DNA from: a virus
DNA: 30,217 nucleotides
Virus record (IMG/VR): IMGVR_UViG_3300046003_004909
Span: 1 to 30,217 of that record
Direction: 5' to 3' (one strand)
A program made the position numbers and the translations under genes. The notes under the pieces are model-generated. The model was not told the origin of the DNA. It searched no databases and saw only the letters and a program-made list of their open reading frames with translations. Below, one piece after another: positions 20,325 through 27,272 of the stretch; position 1 is the first letter of the stretch; each line of letters begins with the position of its first letter.

Positions 20325-20399
20325 CGCGAGTTAGACTGGAGATGGTCCCAGCTTGGTCTCATAAGCCAAACCACGTCGGTTCGAATCCGGCACTCGCTA
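20325..20399 (+). tRNA. tRNA-Met(CAT), initiator-like
   Basis: Six acceptor pairs GCGAGT/ACTCGC with an unpaired C1-T72, the hallmark mismatch of bacterial initiator tRNA. Anticodon arm TTGGT CTCATAA GCCAA with CAT at 20360-20362, T arm GTCGG/CCGGC as in fMet tRNAs. The usual run of three G-C pairs in the anticodon stem is not kept. A73 is followed by CTA. Confidence 0.8.
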
Positions 20400-20404
20400 C
20401 TAAT

Positions 20405-20478
20405 GTCCTTTTAGCTCAGTTGGTCAGAGCAGCTCGCTCATAACGAGAAGGTCACAGGTTCGAGCCCTGTATAGGACA
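20405..20478 (+). tRNA. tRNA with CAT anticodon (elongator Met or Ile2)
   Basis: Acceptor GTCCTTT/ATAGGAC (one mismatch), classic D arm TAGCTCAGTTGGTCAGAGC, anticodon loop CTCATAA with CAT at 20439-20441, T arm ACAGG/CCTGT. A73 is followed by CTA. Last gene of the array. Confidence 0.9.
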
Positions 20479-20524
20479 CTAAATTTTATCCATTATGAGG
20501 TCAATTCCTTCGTCTCCAATGTAG

Positions 20525-20541
20525 ATTAGCTATTAGCTAAT
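20525..20541 (+). promoter_or_regulatory. Hairpin just before a start codon
   Basis: ATTAGCT att AGCTAAT, a perfect 7-bp stem ending 2 nt before the ATG at 20544. It could mask the start or act as an operator or processing end after the tRNA array. Confidence 0.5.
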
Positions 20542-20543
20542 TT

Positions 20544-20777
20544 ATGACTCAAAAATTGAGAATTTGGAGAGTAGTCCCTACCAGTAAGACTGGTGTTCAG
20601 GCTCCCACGTTTTTTGTTGAAACAACAGAAAATGGTAGAGAAGAAGCAGTAGCATCTGCAAACCGCCAAGCTAGACAAAGGTCAGGTTTGGGTAAGTTTA
20701 ACAATTGGTATTTTGAATTAACTAAAATGAATGTCAGAGTTGACAGACATGGAAAGTATATCAAACATCACCAATAA
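20544..20777 (+). CDS. Hypothetical protein
   Basis: This 77-residue basic protein starts MTQKLRIWRVVPTSKTG and has many Arg, Lys and aromatic residues (FNNWYFELTKMNVRVDRHGK near 50-69). No family is recognised. It is read through from the tRNA array or has an unseen promoter, and a hairpin abuts its start. Basic composition would allow nucleic-acid binding; that is speculation. Confidence 0.75.
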   Translation: MTQKLRIWRVVPTSKTGVQAPTFFVETTENGREEAVASANRQARQRSGLGKFNNWYFELTKMNVRVDRHGKYIKHHQ

Positions 20778-20790
20778 GAAAAATATTCGG

Positions 20791-20818
20791 AGAAAGATTT
20801 GGATATCTGGATCTTTCT
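20791..20818 (+). terminator. Hairpin ahead of a promoter
   Basis: AGAAAGAT/ATCTTTCT, 8 bp, overlapping the next promoter's -33 box and spacer. The T-tract is interrupted, so termination is likely weak. Confidence 0.55.
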
Positions 20819-20829
20819 TCGTATATTAA
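20798..20829 (+). promoter_or_regulatory. Bacteroidota-type promoter fused to a hairpin
   Basis: TTTG at 20798-20801, 20-nt spacer containing the right arm of the hairpin, TATATTAA at 20822-20829. Serves the gene at 20848. Confidence 0.68.
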
Positions 20830-20847
20830 AATATAGAAATAAAAGTT

Positions 20848-21237
20848 ATGGAAAAAGAATTTATACCTTACGAACAAGCATTAGCTTTAAAAGAATTAGG
20901 ATTTGATGAACCTTGTTTAGCTTTTTATGATGGCAAAGGAGATAGTACAATCTACTATAACAGTTTAAGAGATGGTTCTGGTGATTATAAACCATTTAAA
21001 GCTACAGAAAGACTTAAGTGGTTTGGAGCACCACTTTACCAACAAGCATTTAGATGGTTTAGAGAGAAGTGTGGATTATGGCAAATAGTTATGCAAAATA
21101 CAGATAAAGATTGGACTTATGATATAATGACAATTATAGGTATGGTAGATTATAAAATATTTGATGTATTTGATACTTACGAAGAAGCAGAACTTGCTTG
21201 TCTTAAAAAACTAATAGAAATAGTAAAAAATAAATAA
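20848..21237 (+). CDS. Conserved hypothetical protein
   Basis: This 129-residue soluble protein has an N-terminal EFIPYEQALALKELGFDEPC motif and a central APLYQQAFRWFREKCGLWQ helix; it ends in a helix AELACLKKLIEIV. I recognise this pattern as a recurrent protein of Bacteroidota phages and prophages with no assigned function. It has its own promoter and an AAAAGTT leader, and is separated by 15 nt from the next gene. Confidence 0.82.
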   Translation: MEKEFIPYEQALALKELGFDEPCLAFYDGKGDSTIYYNSLRDGSGDYKPFKATERLKWFGAPLYQQAFRWFREKCGLWQIVMQNTDKDWTYDIMTIIGMVDYKIFDVFDTYEEAELACLKKLIEIVKNK

Positions 21238-21252
21238 TTTTAAATCATAGTT

Positions 21253-22164
21253 ATGAAAAATTCATTATCGTCAAAAGGGTTATCAATGTCTCAAGCACAA
21301 TCAGTAAGTAACTTGTGCAACCAACGTTCAAAAGATATTACAGCACAATTGGCTGATATCAATAACGTAGAGAAAACCTTAGTAATAGGTTCAGACACCT
21401 ATATCGAAACCAAAGGAAACCCAATTCCTACCGATGTAGTAGCATTACTACAAGCTAAAGCAAGATTAGCTGCTACTCAAGCATTCTTGATGGAAAACAT
21501 CAAAGCTAAGGATGAGTTAATCAAAGACATTCAAACTGAGAGATTCAACTATGAGGTAGAAGCTCCAGTTCGTCCACTAACAATCTCTAAAAATCTTCCA
21601 ATGGAAGTAAGTGAGGATTTCGGTTGGGATCAATTAACTGCATCTGAATACAATGAGTTTCTAGAGGCAGAGGCATATGCTTCACATATCGGACAATTTA
21701 TCCATAAAGGAGGTAAATTAGATCGATTAAGAGCAGAACTACCTACCATTAAAACTTTAGAGTTTATGGAAATTGAAGTAGGAAAGAAAACTCCACTTAA
21801 AGTATCTATTCACCACACACCTGAGCAATTACTTACAATTCATGAGGAGTTAGCAGCTCTACATAGAGGGTATGAGCAAAAAGTGAATTACTTTAAATCT
21901 AAAGTAAAAAATGCTGTTACTTCTGAGAATGCAAGAATCCAGAAAGAGAGAGGAAACATTCAAGCTGAGGTTAATCAACAAAATGCAGATCTAGCAAATG
22001 CTTATAAAATAGCATATGAGCAATGGAGTGCAGATCAGTACAAGGCTCAACATGAGTTTGAAGAAAAACGTCAAGGCAGAATTCAGGATGCTGTTAGCTT
22101 AAAAATTAACGTAGCAGAAAGATTCCAGGACGTAGTGGATGAATTCTTGAATCAATTAAAATAA
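21253..22164 (+). CDS. Helical coiled-coil hypothetical protein
   Basis: This 303-residue protein is almost entirely helical by composition. N-terminal (10-100) and C-terminal (190-270) stretches are rich in Ala, Gln, Glu and Lys and look like coiled coils. The middle (105-150) holds PVRPLTISKNLPMEVSEDFG. No signal or membrane segment. It may be a structural or scaffold protein, but no family is recognised. A structured RNA candidate follows it. Confidence 0.8.
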   Translation: MKNSLSSKGLSMSQAQSVSNLCNQRSKDITAQLADINNVEKTLVIGSDTYIETKGNPIPTDVVALLQAKARLAATQAFLMENIKAKDELIKDIQTERFNYEVEAPVRPLTISKNLPMEVSEDFGWDQLTASEYNEFLEAEAYASHIGQFIHKGGKLDRLRAELPTIKTLEFMEIEVGKKTPLKVSIHHTPEQLLTIHEELAALHRGYEQKVNYFKSKVKNAVTSENARIQKERGNIQAEVNQQNADLANAYKIAYEQWSADQYKAQHEFEEKRQGRIQDAVSLKINVAERFQDVVDEFLNQLK

Positions 22165-22170
22165 TTTGGT

Positions 22171-22479
22171 ACCAAAGGGCTAAGCACAAGCCGATGCCCT
22201 AAGGTTTTATGCTGGGATAGTGAGGTTTTAAATTATATACTATATGATAGCAAATCAACTACAGACGTACGTGGCCCCGTGCCACCTATAAACTCGCTTC
22301 TTCTTAAAAAATCACAAACTGAGATAGAACTCACGTATAGATAGATTACTTAAACCTCATGGAGGAAGATAACTAGCTATAAAAAATGAGCCTTAGACTG
22401 TGCCTTTGTCTTTGAAAAGAAGAAGGTCTTTGATTTTGATTTTAGCTTGGACCTAGTCTATATGCTTTACATCCCAGCA
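22171..22479 (+). ncRNA. Candidate structured noncoding RNA, about 300 nt
   Basis: This gene-free interval has many complementary segments. A perfect 9-bp closing stem TGCTGGGAT/ATCCCAGCA (22210-22218 with 22471-22479) encloses TGAGGTTT/AAACCTCA (22221-22228 with 22352-22359), GTGGC/GCCAC (22271-22275 with 22281-22285), TGAG/CTCA (22320-22333), TAGACT/AGTCTA (22394-22399 with 22455-22460) and, adjacent to it, AGGTC/GACCT (22424-22428 with 22450-22454). A separate AGGGC/GCCCT hairpin lies at about 22177-22200. I do not recognise RNase P RNA, tmRNA, 6S or a group I/II intron. Confidence 0.6.
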
Positions 22480-22504
22480 ACATATTTATTACTAAAGCAA
22501 TAAA

Positions 22505-22930
22505 ATGATTAAATTAATAGATCTACTAACAGAATCACTATTTCCTTTTTATGAAGATGATGCGACATTTGACGAAACAGATGATTCGTTACTTTCTGTA
22601 GATTATGTATTTGAAACACCAGACAACACATACACGGTTACTTTTTACTCAGGAGAGTATAATCCTGAGGATAAAACATTTGACATATCTTTTGGTGAAA
22701 AACCTCAACCTCTAAGTAAATTAGATACGTTTAAAATGACAGGGGAAGGAAAGGTATATAGTATTGTACAAACAATTTGTAAAATAATTGAAGAGTTTGT
22801 AGATGATTACCAAGATGATGTGGAAAAACTAGTAATTGATCCAACAAGTGATAAGAGAGGTAGAGTTTACAGAGAACTTATCCCAAAATATCTAGACCCA
22901 GCTATAATGCAAATGGTCACTATTAAGTAA
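22505..22930 (+). CDS. Hypothetical protein
   Basis: This 141-residue acidic protein has a beta-rich first half (NTYTVTFYSGEYNPEDKTFD near 43-62) and a helical second half (SIVQTICKIIEEFVDDYQDD). The start MIKLIDLLTESLF resembles that of a group of phage proteins with a short leading helix, but no function is known to me. It lies just after the structured RNA and is preceded by ATATTTAT at about 22482. Confidence 0.8.
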   Translation: MIKLIDLLTESLFPFYEDDATFDETDDSLLSVDYVFETPDNTYTVTFYSGEYNPEDKTFDISFGEKPQPLSKLDTFKMTGEGKVYSIVQTICKIIEEFVDDYQDDVEKLVIDPTSDKRGRVYRELIPKYLDPAIMQMVTIK

Positions 22931-22953
22931 AATATTTTAAAAATAATTAACAA

Positions 22954-22980
22954 AAGGCTTGCTTACGCAGGTCTTTTTTT
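22954..22980 (+). terminator. Intrinsic terminator fused to next promoter
   Basis: AAGGCTTGC ttac GCAGGTCTT, 9 bp with two G-U pairs, then a run of T. The same hairpin sequence recurs at 26062. Confidence 0.8.
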
Positions 22981-22989
22981 GTATATTTA
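22958..22989 (+). promoter_or_regulatory. Promoter inside terminator hairpin
   Basis: CTTG at 22958-22961 is in the left arm of the terminator; 20 nt later comes TATATTTA at 22982-22989. Serves the gene at 23007. Confidence 0.68.
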
Positions 22990-23006
22990 AGTATAAAATA
23001 AAAGTT

Positions 23007-23177
23007 ATGAGAGGAAAAAGAACATACTGTGAAGATCTTTCACCAACACTAAAATCTATTCGTTCACACAAAAATCATGGTAAAATCATGACTATAAACG
23101 ATCAACAGTACGAGTGTGTAGGGGGTGATATGTTTTTTAATCTTAAAACTTATCGCATAGAAAAGTTGGTAAATTAA
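23007..23177 (+). CDS. Small hypothetical protein
   Basis: This 56-residue basic protein is read from the ATG at 23007 behind the AAAAGTT leader; the longer upstream frame would start inside the terminator. It contains two Cys (residues 8 and 39) and a KSIRSHKNHGK basic segment. No family is recognised. The last bases of the gene carry the -33 box of the next promoter. Confidence 0.72.
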   Translation: MRGKRTYCEDLSPTLKSIRSHKNHGKIMTINDQQYECVGGDMFFNLKTYRIEKLVN

Positions 23178-23196
23178 AATAAATTTCGTATATTTA
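23165..23196 (+). promoter_or_regulatory. Bacteroidota-type promoter
   Basis: GTTG at 23165-23168, 20-nt spacer, TATATTTA at 23189-23196, ahead of the gene at 23221. Confidence 0.68.
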
Positions 23197-23220
23197 AGTA
23201 TAAATTTAAAAACAAAGGTT

Positions 23221-24120
23221 ATGAAAAACATACACTTAATACCAACAGATAAACCAAGTAGGGTTTATAAACATTTAGGTAGAGAACTTAAATATACTGT
23301 AAGATATTTTGAACAAAAGGGACTTTTATGTATAAACCAACACATATACATCACTAATGATGAAGAAATTAAATTAGGAGATTGGGTTATTGAATTTCAA
23401 AAAGGAGATAGTATTGGTGAAGTTCATTTTATAAATAGTGAATATGTTATTGCAAATGATATTCAAAAGAAAATCATCCTAACAACAGACCCATCACTTG
23501 CACCTGATGTACAAAAGATTAATGATGAGTTTTTAGAATGGTTTGTAAAGAATCCAAGTTGTGAAGAGGTTAAAATAGAAAAATTAGACACTTTTAAAAA
23601 AACTAATGAAGTTTATATAGACGAAATAACAAAAGGTAATTATTGTGAGATTATTAAACAATACCAAATCATCATTCCAAAAGAAGAACAAAAGCAACAC
23701 ATCATCGATATAATGAAATCAGATGAAGAGTTAGGATTGTATGAACAAACAAAATGCTATTGTGGTCATACTACAACTTGTGATTGTGGACCTGAACAAG
23801 AAATACTACTTGAAGATATCTTCAATGATGATAAAAAAGAGAATATTAAAAAGTTTATTGATGAAATAAATAATCCATCTCAACCGAATGACAAATTAAA
23901 ACAAGCATTCGAGAAGTATTCAGAATATTTAGAGGATTTTGAAAATAAGGATACTTACGAACATGGATTTAAAGATGGTGCTAAATGTCAACAAGAAATA
24001 AGTTATAGTGAGGAAGAAGTACTACAATTAGTTTCTGATTGGACTGATTACAGAATGTCTGAAGATATAAAAAGTAAAGTAACATTCAAAAAATGGTTTG
24101 AACAATTTAAAAAGAAATAG
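23221..24120 (+). CDS. Hypothetical multidomain protein
   Basis: This 299-residue protein starts MKNIHLIPTDKPSRVYKH. An N-terminal segment NDEEIKLGDWVIEF (about 44-57) looks like a small KOW/SH3-like barrel, followed by DPSLAPDVQKINDEFLEWFV (about 92-111). A Cys/His cluster CYCGHTTTCDCG (178-189) may bind zinc. The C-terminal part is acidic and helical. The pattern recurs in small-gene blocks of flavobacterial phages and prophages; function unknown. It is followed 1 nt later by the next gene. Confidence 0.8.
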   Translation: MKNIHLIPTDKPSRVYKHLGRELKYTVRYFEQKGLLCINQHIYITNDEEIKLGDWVIEFQKGDSIGEVHFINSEYVIANDIQKKIILTTDPSLAPDVQKINDEFLEWFVKNPSCEEVKIEKLDTFKKTNEVYIDEITKGNYCEIIKQYQIIIPKEEQKQHIIDIMKSDEELGLYEQTKCYCGHTTTCDCGPEQEILLEDIFNDDKKENIKKFIDEINNPSQPNDKLKQAFEKYSEYLEDFENKDTYEHGFKDGAKCQQEISYSEEEVLQLVSDWTDYRMSEDIKSKVTFKKWFEQFKKK

Positions 24121-24121
24121 T

Positions 24122-24739
24122 ATGGAAGATTTTTTCGAAGACTTAAAAAACAGACCAAGACCAAGCCTATACAGAAGAATAAGAGCATGGTGGGTTGTTG
24201 AGGGGAAGTACTCTCACAAATACTTTAAAATTGGAGTAAAAAACTTATGGTACTGGTTTCCAGTTATATGGAAGGATAGATCTTGGGATCATTCTTATAT
24301 TTATAAAATTCTAAAGCATAAATTAAAAAAGCAAGCTGAATTCACTCAAGAGAAGAATTGGCATACATGCTCACAGCAAAATGCTAGGAGAATGCAGATT
24401 TGTGTTAAGTTGATTCAATCATGTAAAGACGATACATATGGAATAGAGTATCTGGATTATATAAAAGAGAGACATTGGTTTGAACCTTGCAAAGACAAAG
24501 AAGGATATTCAACTTGGGAATCAGAAACACTTTATGAAAACTTTGATGATTTCTTTAAAAAGTATCCTCTTGTTTATAAACAAGTAATGAATGGAGCAGG
24601 TCCATTTACTTTGGATGGTAGAGATGAAGCTGGTCTAAAAAAAACAATAGCAATGAATATTGCACACTTAAATCAAAATCGAGCAAAAAAACTACTATTT
24701 AAAATAATGGAAGAAAATATTGAAAGATGGTGGGATTAA
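24122..24739 (+). CDS. Hypothetical protein
   Basis: This 205-residue protein uses the ATG 1 nt after the upstream stop; an earlier in-frame ATG would overlap the previous gene. It is very rich in Trp (AWWVVEGKY, LWYWFPVIW, NIERWWD) and Lys, with a DGRDEAGLKKTIAMNIAH segment near 170. No family is recognised. Its arrangement before two small overlapping genes suggests one operon. Confidence 0.78.
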   Translation: MEDFFEDLKNRPRPSLYRRIRAWWVVEGKYSHKYFKIGVKNLWYWFPVIWKDRSWDHSYIYKILKHKLKKQAEFTQEKNWHTCSQQNARRMQICVKLIQSCKDDTYGIEYLDYIKERHWFEPCKDKEGYSTWESETLYENFDDFFKKYPLVYKQVMNGAGPFTLDGRDEAGLKKTIAMNIAHLNQNRAKKLLFKIMEENIERWWD

Positions 24740-24741
24740 CT

Positions 24742-24945
24742 ATGTGGCAAGTATATGTTTTAATGGGAATAGTAACTATAGTAGTTGCTTTCCTATGGGT
24801 ACGAGGAATTGTTTATATGCAAGAGAATCATCCTGACTATAAAGGAGGTAAGCAGGAAGGATTTGATTTCGATGATGAAATAAAAGACTGGGACGTAACA
24901 ATAGCAGACGGATTAGATGAATTACAAAAACAAGAAAAACAATGA
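24742..24945 (+). CDS. Small single-span membrane protein
   Basis: This 67-residue protein starts at the ATG 2 nt after the previous stop. A membrane helix spans about residues 3-23 (QVYVLMGIVTIVVAFLWVRG), followed by an acidic cytoplasmic or periplasmic tail. It overlaps the next gene by 4 nt (ATGA). Confidence 0.7.
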   Translation: MWQVYVLMGIVTIVVAFLWVRGIVYMQENHPDYKGGKQEGFDFDDEIKDWDVTIADGLDELQKQEKQ

Positions 24946-25145
24946 AAGAAGAAATAAGACCAATCCACAAATTCAACAACGGTAGAGGAGCAATGTTGTG
25001 TAACAACTGCAGAACAATAATTTCCACAGGTCCAGCAACTAAAGAACTATTTTGTGAAAAATGTAAAGGAGAAAAACAAGTACAAGCATTCTATGAACTG
25101 ATGGAAAAAGAAGTACATTTTAATAGAGGAAATTTAAACAAATAG
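24942..25145 (+). CDS. Small zinc-ribbon protein
   Basis: This 67-residue protein has two CxxC pairs, CNNC (20-23) and CEKC (38-41), about 15 residues apart: a classical zinc ribbon. It is translationally coupled to the membrane protein before it. Zinc ribbons of this size often bind nucleic acids or proteins; the partner is unknown. Its stop overlaps the next promoter's -33 box. Confidence 0.75.
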   Translation: MKEEIRPIHKFNNGRGAMLCNNCRTIISTGPATKELFCEKCKGEKQVQAFYELMEKEVHFNRGNLNK

Positions 25146-25176
25146 TTGGTTATTCAAAATAAATTTCGTATATTTA
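25145..25176 (+). promoter_or_regulatory. Bacteroidota-type promoter
   Basis: GTTG at 25145-25148, 20-nt spacer, TATATTTA at 25169-25176, ahead of the gene at 25197. Confidence 0.68.
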
Positions 25177-25196
25177 GTTATATAAAAAGGTATAAA

Positions 25197-26054
25197 ATGA
25201 AAAAATACAAATTAATAAAACAGTACCCAGGAAGTGTAGAATTAGGTACTATTGTTAGTAGAAAATGTACAACTGATATTTGGAAAGGAACCACTTACTA
25301 TGAAACATATCCAGAATTCTGGCAAGAAGTAATTGAAAAGGATTATGAAATTGTAAGTCAAGTTACAAAATACAATCCTTTAGATGACTACAAAGCATCT
25401 GGAACTAAAATACACTCAGTAAAACGTCTTTCTGATGGAGAAATATTTACAGTAGGTGATTTAATTACAGGACATTCTCACACAGATGCTAGAGCTATTG
25501 AAGAAATTAAAATAAGATATGATGGATCAATTGGATTAGAACAAAAGCATGGTAGTACCGAATTAATATATGCAACTAAAGCAAAAAATCCAATCTTTCT
25601 AACACACGATGGAAAAGATATTTTTGAAGGAGACAAAGTATGGTGGGTGAGAAAAGATAGTTCCTACTACGATTCTCTTATATCAGTGCCTGGAATGAAA
25701 TTTTACTCAAACCTAAATGCATACTTCCTAACACAAGAAGCAGCTTTAAATTATATTAATAAAAACAAAGTTCTTTTTACAACAGAGGATGGAGTTGATA
25801 TTAAAGAAGGAGATATTTGTTATTTTGTAGATACAGACTTTAGCGTAAGTATGATGAAAGCACATCAAGGAGCTGGACAATACTCAGAAAGGAAATATTT
25901 CTCAACATTTGAAAATGCAGAAAACTATGTAATACTAAACTCAAAAAGTTTATCAATAGAGGATTTTTGGGAGATAACATGCATGTCAACAAGCAATTTC
26001 AATAAGAGTACTTATATGAGAGATTTAGTAAAAAAGGCATTAGGAATAAAATAA
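25197..26054 (+). CDS. Hypothetical protein with tandem domains
   Basis: This 285-residue protein is read from the ATG behind the promoter. It contains two related units of about 60 residues: one with FLTHDGKDIFEGDKVWWV and YFLTQEAALNYINKNK (about 152-210), the next with FTTEDGVDIKEGDICYFV and YFSTFENAENYVILNSK (about 212-271). Each looks like a small beta barrel plus helix. The N-terminus KLIKQYPGSVELGTIV and the SDGEIFTVGD part are similar in style. Function is unknown; such modules are common in small phage proteins of Bacteroidota. Confidence 0.8.
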   Translation: MKKYKLIKQYPGSVELGTIVSRKCTTDIWKGTTYYETYPEFWQEVIEKDYEIVSQVTKYNPLDDYKASGTKIHSVKRLSDGEIFTVGDLITGHSHTDARAIEEIKIRYDGSIGLEQKHGSTELIYATKAKNPIFLTHDGKDIFEGDKVWWVRKDSSYYDSLISVPGMKFYSNLNAYFLTQEAALNYINKNKVLFTTEDGVDIKEGDICYFVDTDFSVSMMKAHQGAGQYSERKYFSTFENAENYVILNSKSLSIEDFWEITCMSTSNFNKSTYMRDLVKKALGIK

Positions 26055-26061
26055 ATGAGAA

Positions 26062-26087
26062 AAGGCTTGCTTACGCAGGTCTTTTTT
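26062..26087 (+). terminator. Intrinsic terminator fused to next promoter
   Basis: The same 22-nt hairpin as at 22954 (AAGGCTTGC ttac GCAGGTCTT) followed by T6. Confidence 0.8.
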
Positions 26088-26097
26088 CGTATATTTA
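26066..26097 (+). promoter_or_regulatory. Promoter inside terminator hairpin
   Basis: CTTG at 26066-26069 in the hairpin's left arm, 20-nt spacer, TATATTTA at 26090-26097. Serves the gene at 26121. Confidence 0.68.
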
Positions 26098-26120
26098 AGT
26101 ATAAATAAAAAATAAGAGTT

Positions 26121-26807
26121 ATGATAAAAATTTGGCACATTAGCGACACTCACACGTATCACGATCAATTACAAATACCACAAGGTATCGACATGGTTAT
26201 ACACTCAGGTGACTGTAGTAACCCAAGAGATCCTTACAACAACGAACCTGAGGTAAGAAATTTTATTCATTGGTTTAAATCATTACCTATCAAGCATAAA
26301 GTATATGTTGCAGGTAACCACGACACCTCTATTGAAAAAAAATTAGTTACTAAAAAAGATTTTGAAGACTACAATATTTACTATTTAGAGGATGATCTAG
26401 TTGAAATACAAGGGCTATTGATTTATGGAAACCCATACACACCAAACTTTGGATACTGGGCTTTCATGAAAGACAGAGTTAAATTAGATCGATACTGGCC
26501 TCAGGCAATGCCTTCTTATGTTGATATTCTAGTAACACATGGTCCACCAAAAGGTATTTTAGATAAATCATACGATAGAAACAATGTATTGGAGTGCTGT
26601 GGTGATAAATCACTTTTAAACAAAGTGTTACAAGTAAAACCACAATATCACTTGTTTGGACACATTCACAACTGTAAGGATATAGTTAATGCTGGAATGC
26701 AAAAATTAAGTACATGTGATACTTGGTTTAGTAACGGATCAGTTGTAACAGATGGTAAATTTGGTACACTAAGTAGTAACGGAAATATAATTGAAATAGA
26801 TATATAA
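26121..26807 (+). CDS. Calcineurin-like metallophosphoesterase
   Basis: This 228-residue protein carries the full two-metal phosphoesterase set: DTH (Asp9, His11), SGD (Asp31), GNHD (65-68), VTHGPP (His140) and GHIH (180-183). It would hydrolyse phosphoesters; the substrate (nucleotide, RNA end, DNA) is not evident. Length is normal for this family. It is the first gene after a terminator-promoter module and is followed 1 nt later by a hypothetical gene. Confidence 0.92.
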   Translation: MIKIWHISDTHTYHDQLQIPQGIDMVIHSGDCSNPRDPYNNEPEVRNFIHWFKSLPIKHKVYVAGNHDTSIEKKLVTKKDFEDYNIYYLEDDLVEIQGLLIYGNPYTPNFGYWAFMKDRVKLDRYWPQAMPSYVDILVTHGPPKGILDKSYDRNNVLECCGDKSLLNKVLQVKPQYHLFGHIHNCKDIVNAGMQKLSTCDTWFSNGSVVTDGKFGTLSSNGNIIEIDI

Positions 26808-26808
26808 A

Positions 26809-27207
26809 ATGAACACATACAAAAACAGATACGGTGATCAATTCACTTTCACACTAGACAGTGATAAAAATATTTTATGGGAAGGGAATTTTAATTACTG
26901 TAGAATTGGTTATCCAAACGATTACACAAAAGCATACAATGCTTACGTAGCAGATGGAGGCAGATTAAGCTTCAGTGAATTTAAAGATACTGTACATAAG
27001 TACGATGAGGATAAAAGAGAATATACTCATGTAAAATACCTAAATTTAGTTACATCAAATAAAGACATCATTGATATGGTAGATCCCTCAGGTGGTCCTT
27101 ACATTGGTTGTGGAGATAACATGGGTAGGTATGGTGAGGAGTTTGAACAAATGATTGTAGAACGATTTGAAAGTATTGATACAGGATATAAAATTATTGT
27201 AAAATAA
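26809..27207 (+). CDS. Hypothetical protein
   Basis: This 132-residue mixed alpha/beta protein has NTYKNRYGDQFTFTLDSDKN at the start and a Gly-rich DPSGGPYIGCGDNMGR loop near 92-107. No family is recognised. It is cotranscribed with the phosphoesterase gene and followed by a terminator-promoter module. Confidence 0.78.
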   Translation: MNTYKNRYGDQFTFTLDSDKNILWEGNFNYCRIGYPNDYTKAYNAYVADGGRLSFSEFKDTVHKYDEDKREYTHVKYLNLVTSNKDIIDMVDPSGGPYIGCGDNMGRYGEEFEQMIVERFESIDTGYKIIVK

Positions 27208-27213
27208 ATTAAA

Positions 27214-27237
27214 AAAAGCTTGCTTAGGTAAGCTTTT
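27214..27237 (+). terminator. Intrinsic terminator fused to next promoter
   Basis: AAAAGCTTGC ttag GTAAGCTTTT, 10 bp with one G-U. It is a variant of the hairpins at 22954 and 26062. Confidence 0.75.
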
Positions 27238-27250
27238 CTTCGTATATTTA
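27219..27250 (+). promoter_or_regulatory. Promoter inside terminator hairpin
   Basis: CTTG at 27219-27222, 20-nt spacer, TATATTTA at 27243-27250. Serves the operon starting at 27273. Confidence 0.68.
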
Positions 27251-27272
27251 AGTATAAATCAAAATAAAAGTT

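Noticed and set aside
20082-20334. Open frames of 62 and 79 codons over tRNA-Glu, -Ala and -Asp
   Set aside because: Fully explained by tRNA genes; the translations have no gene-like features.
22171-22479. RNase P RNA, tmRNA or group I/II intron
   Set aside because: None of the conserved core sequences was found, and there is no split gene around it.
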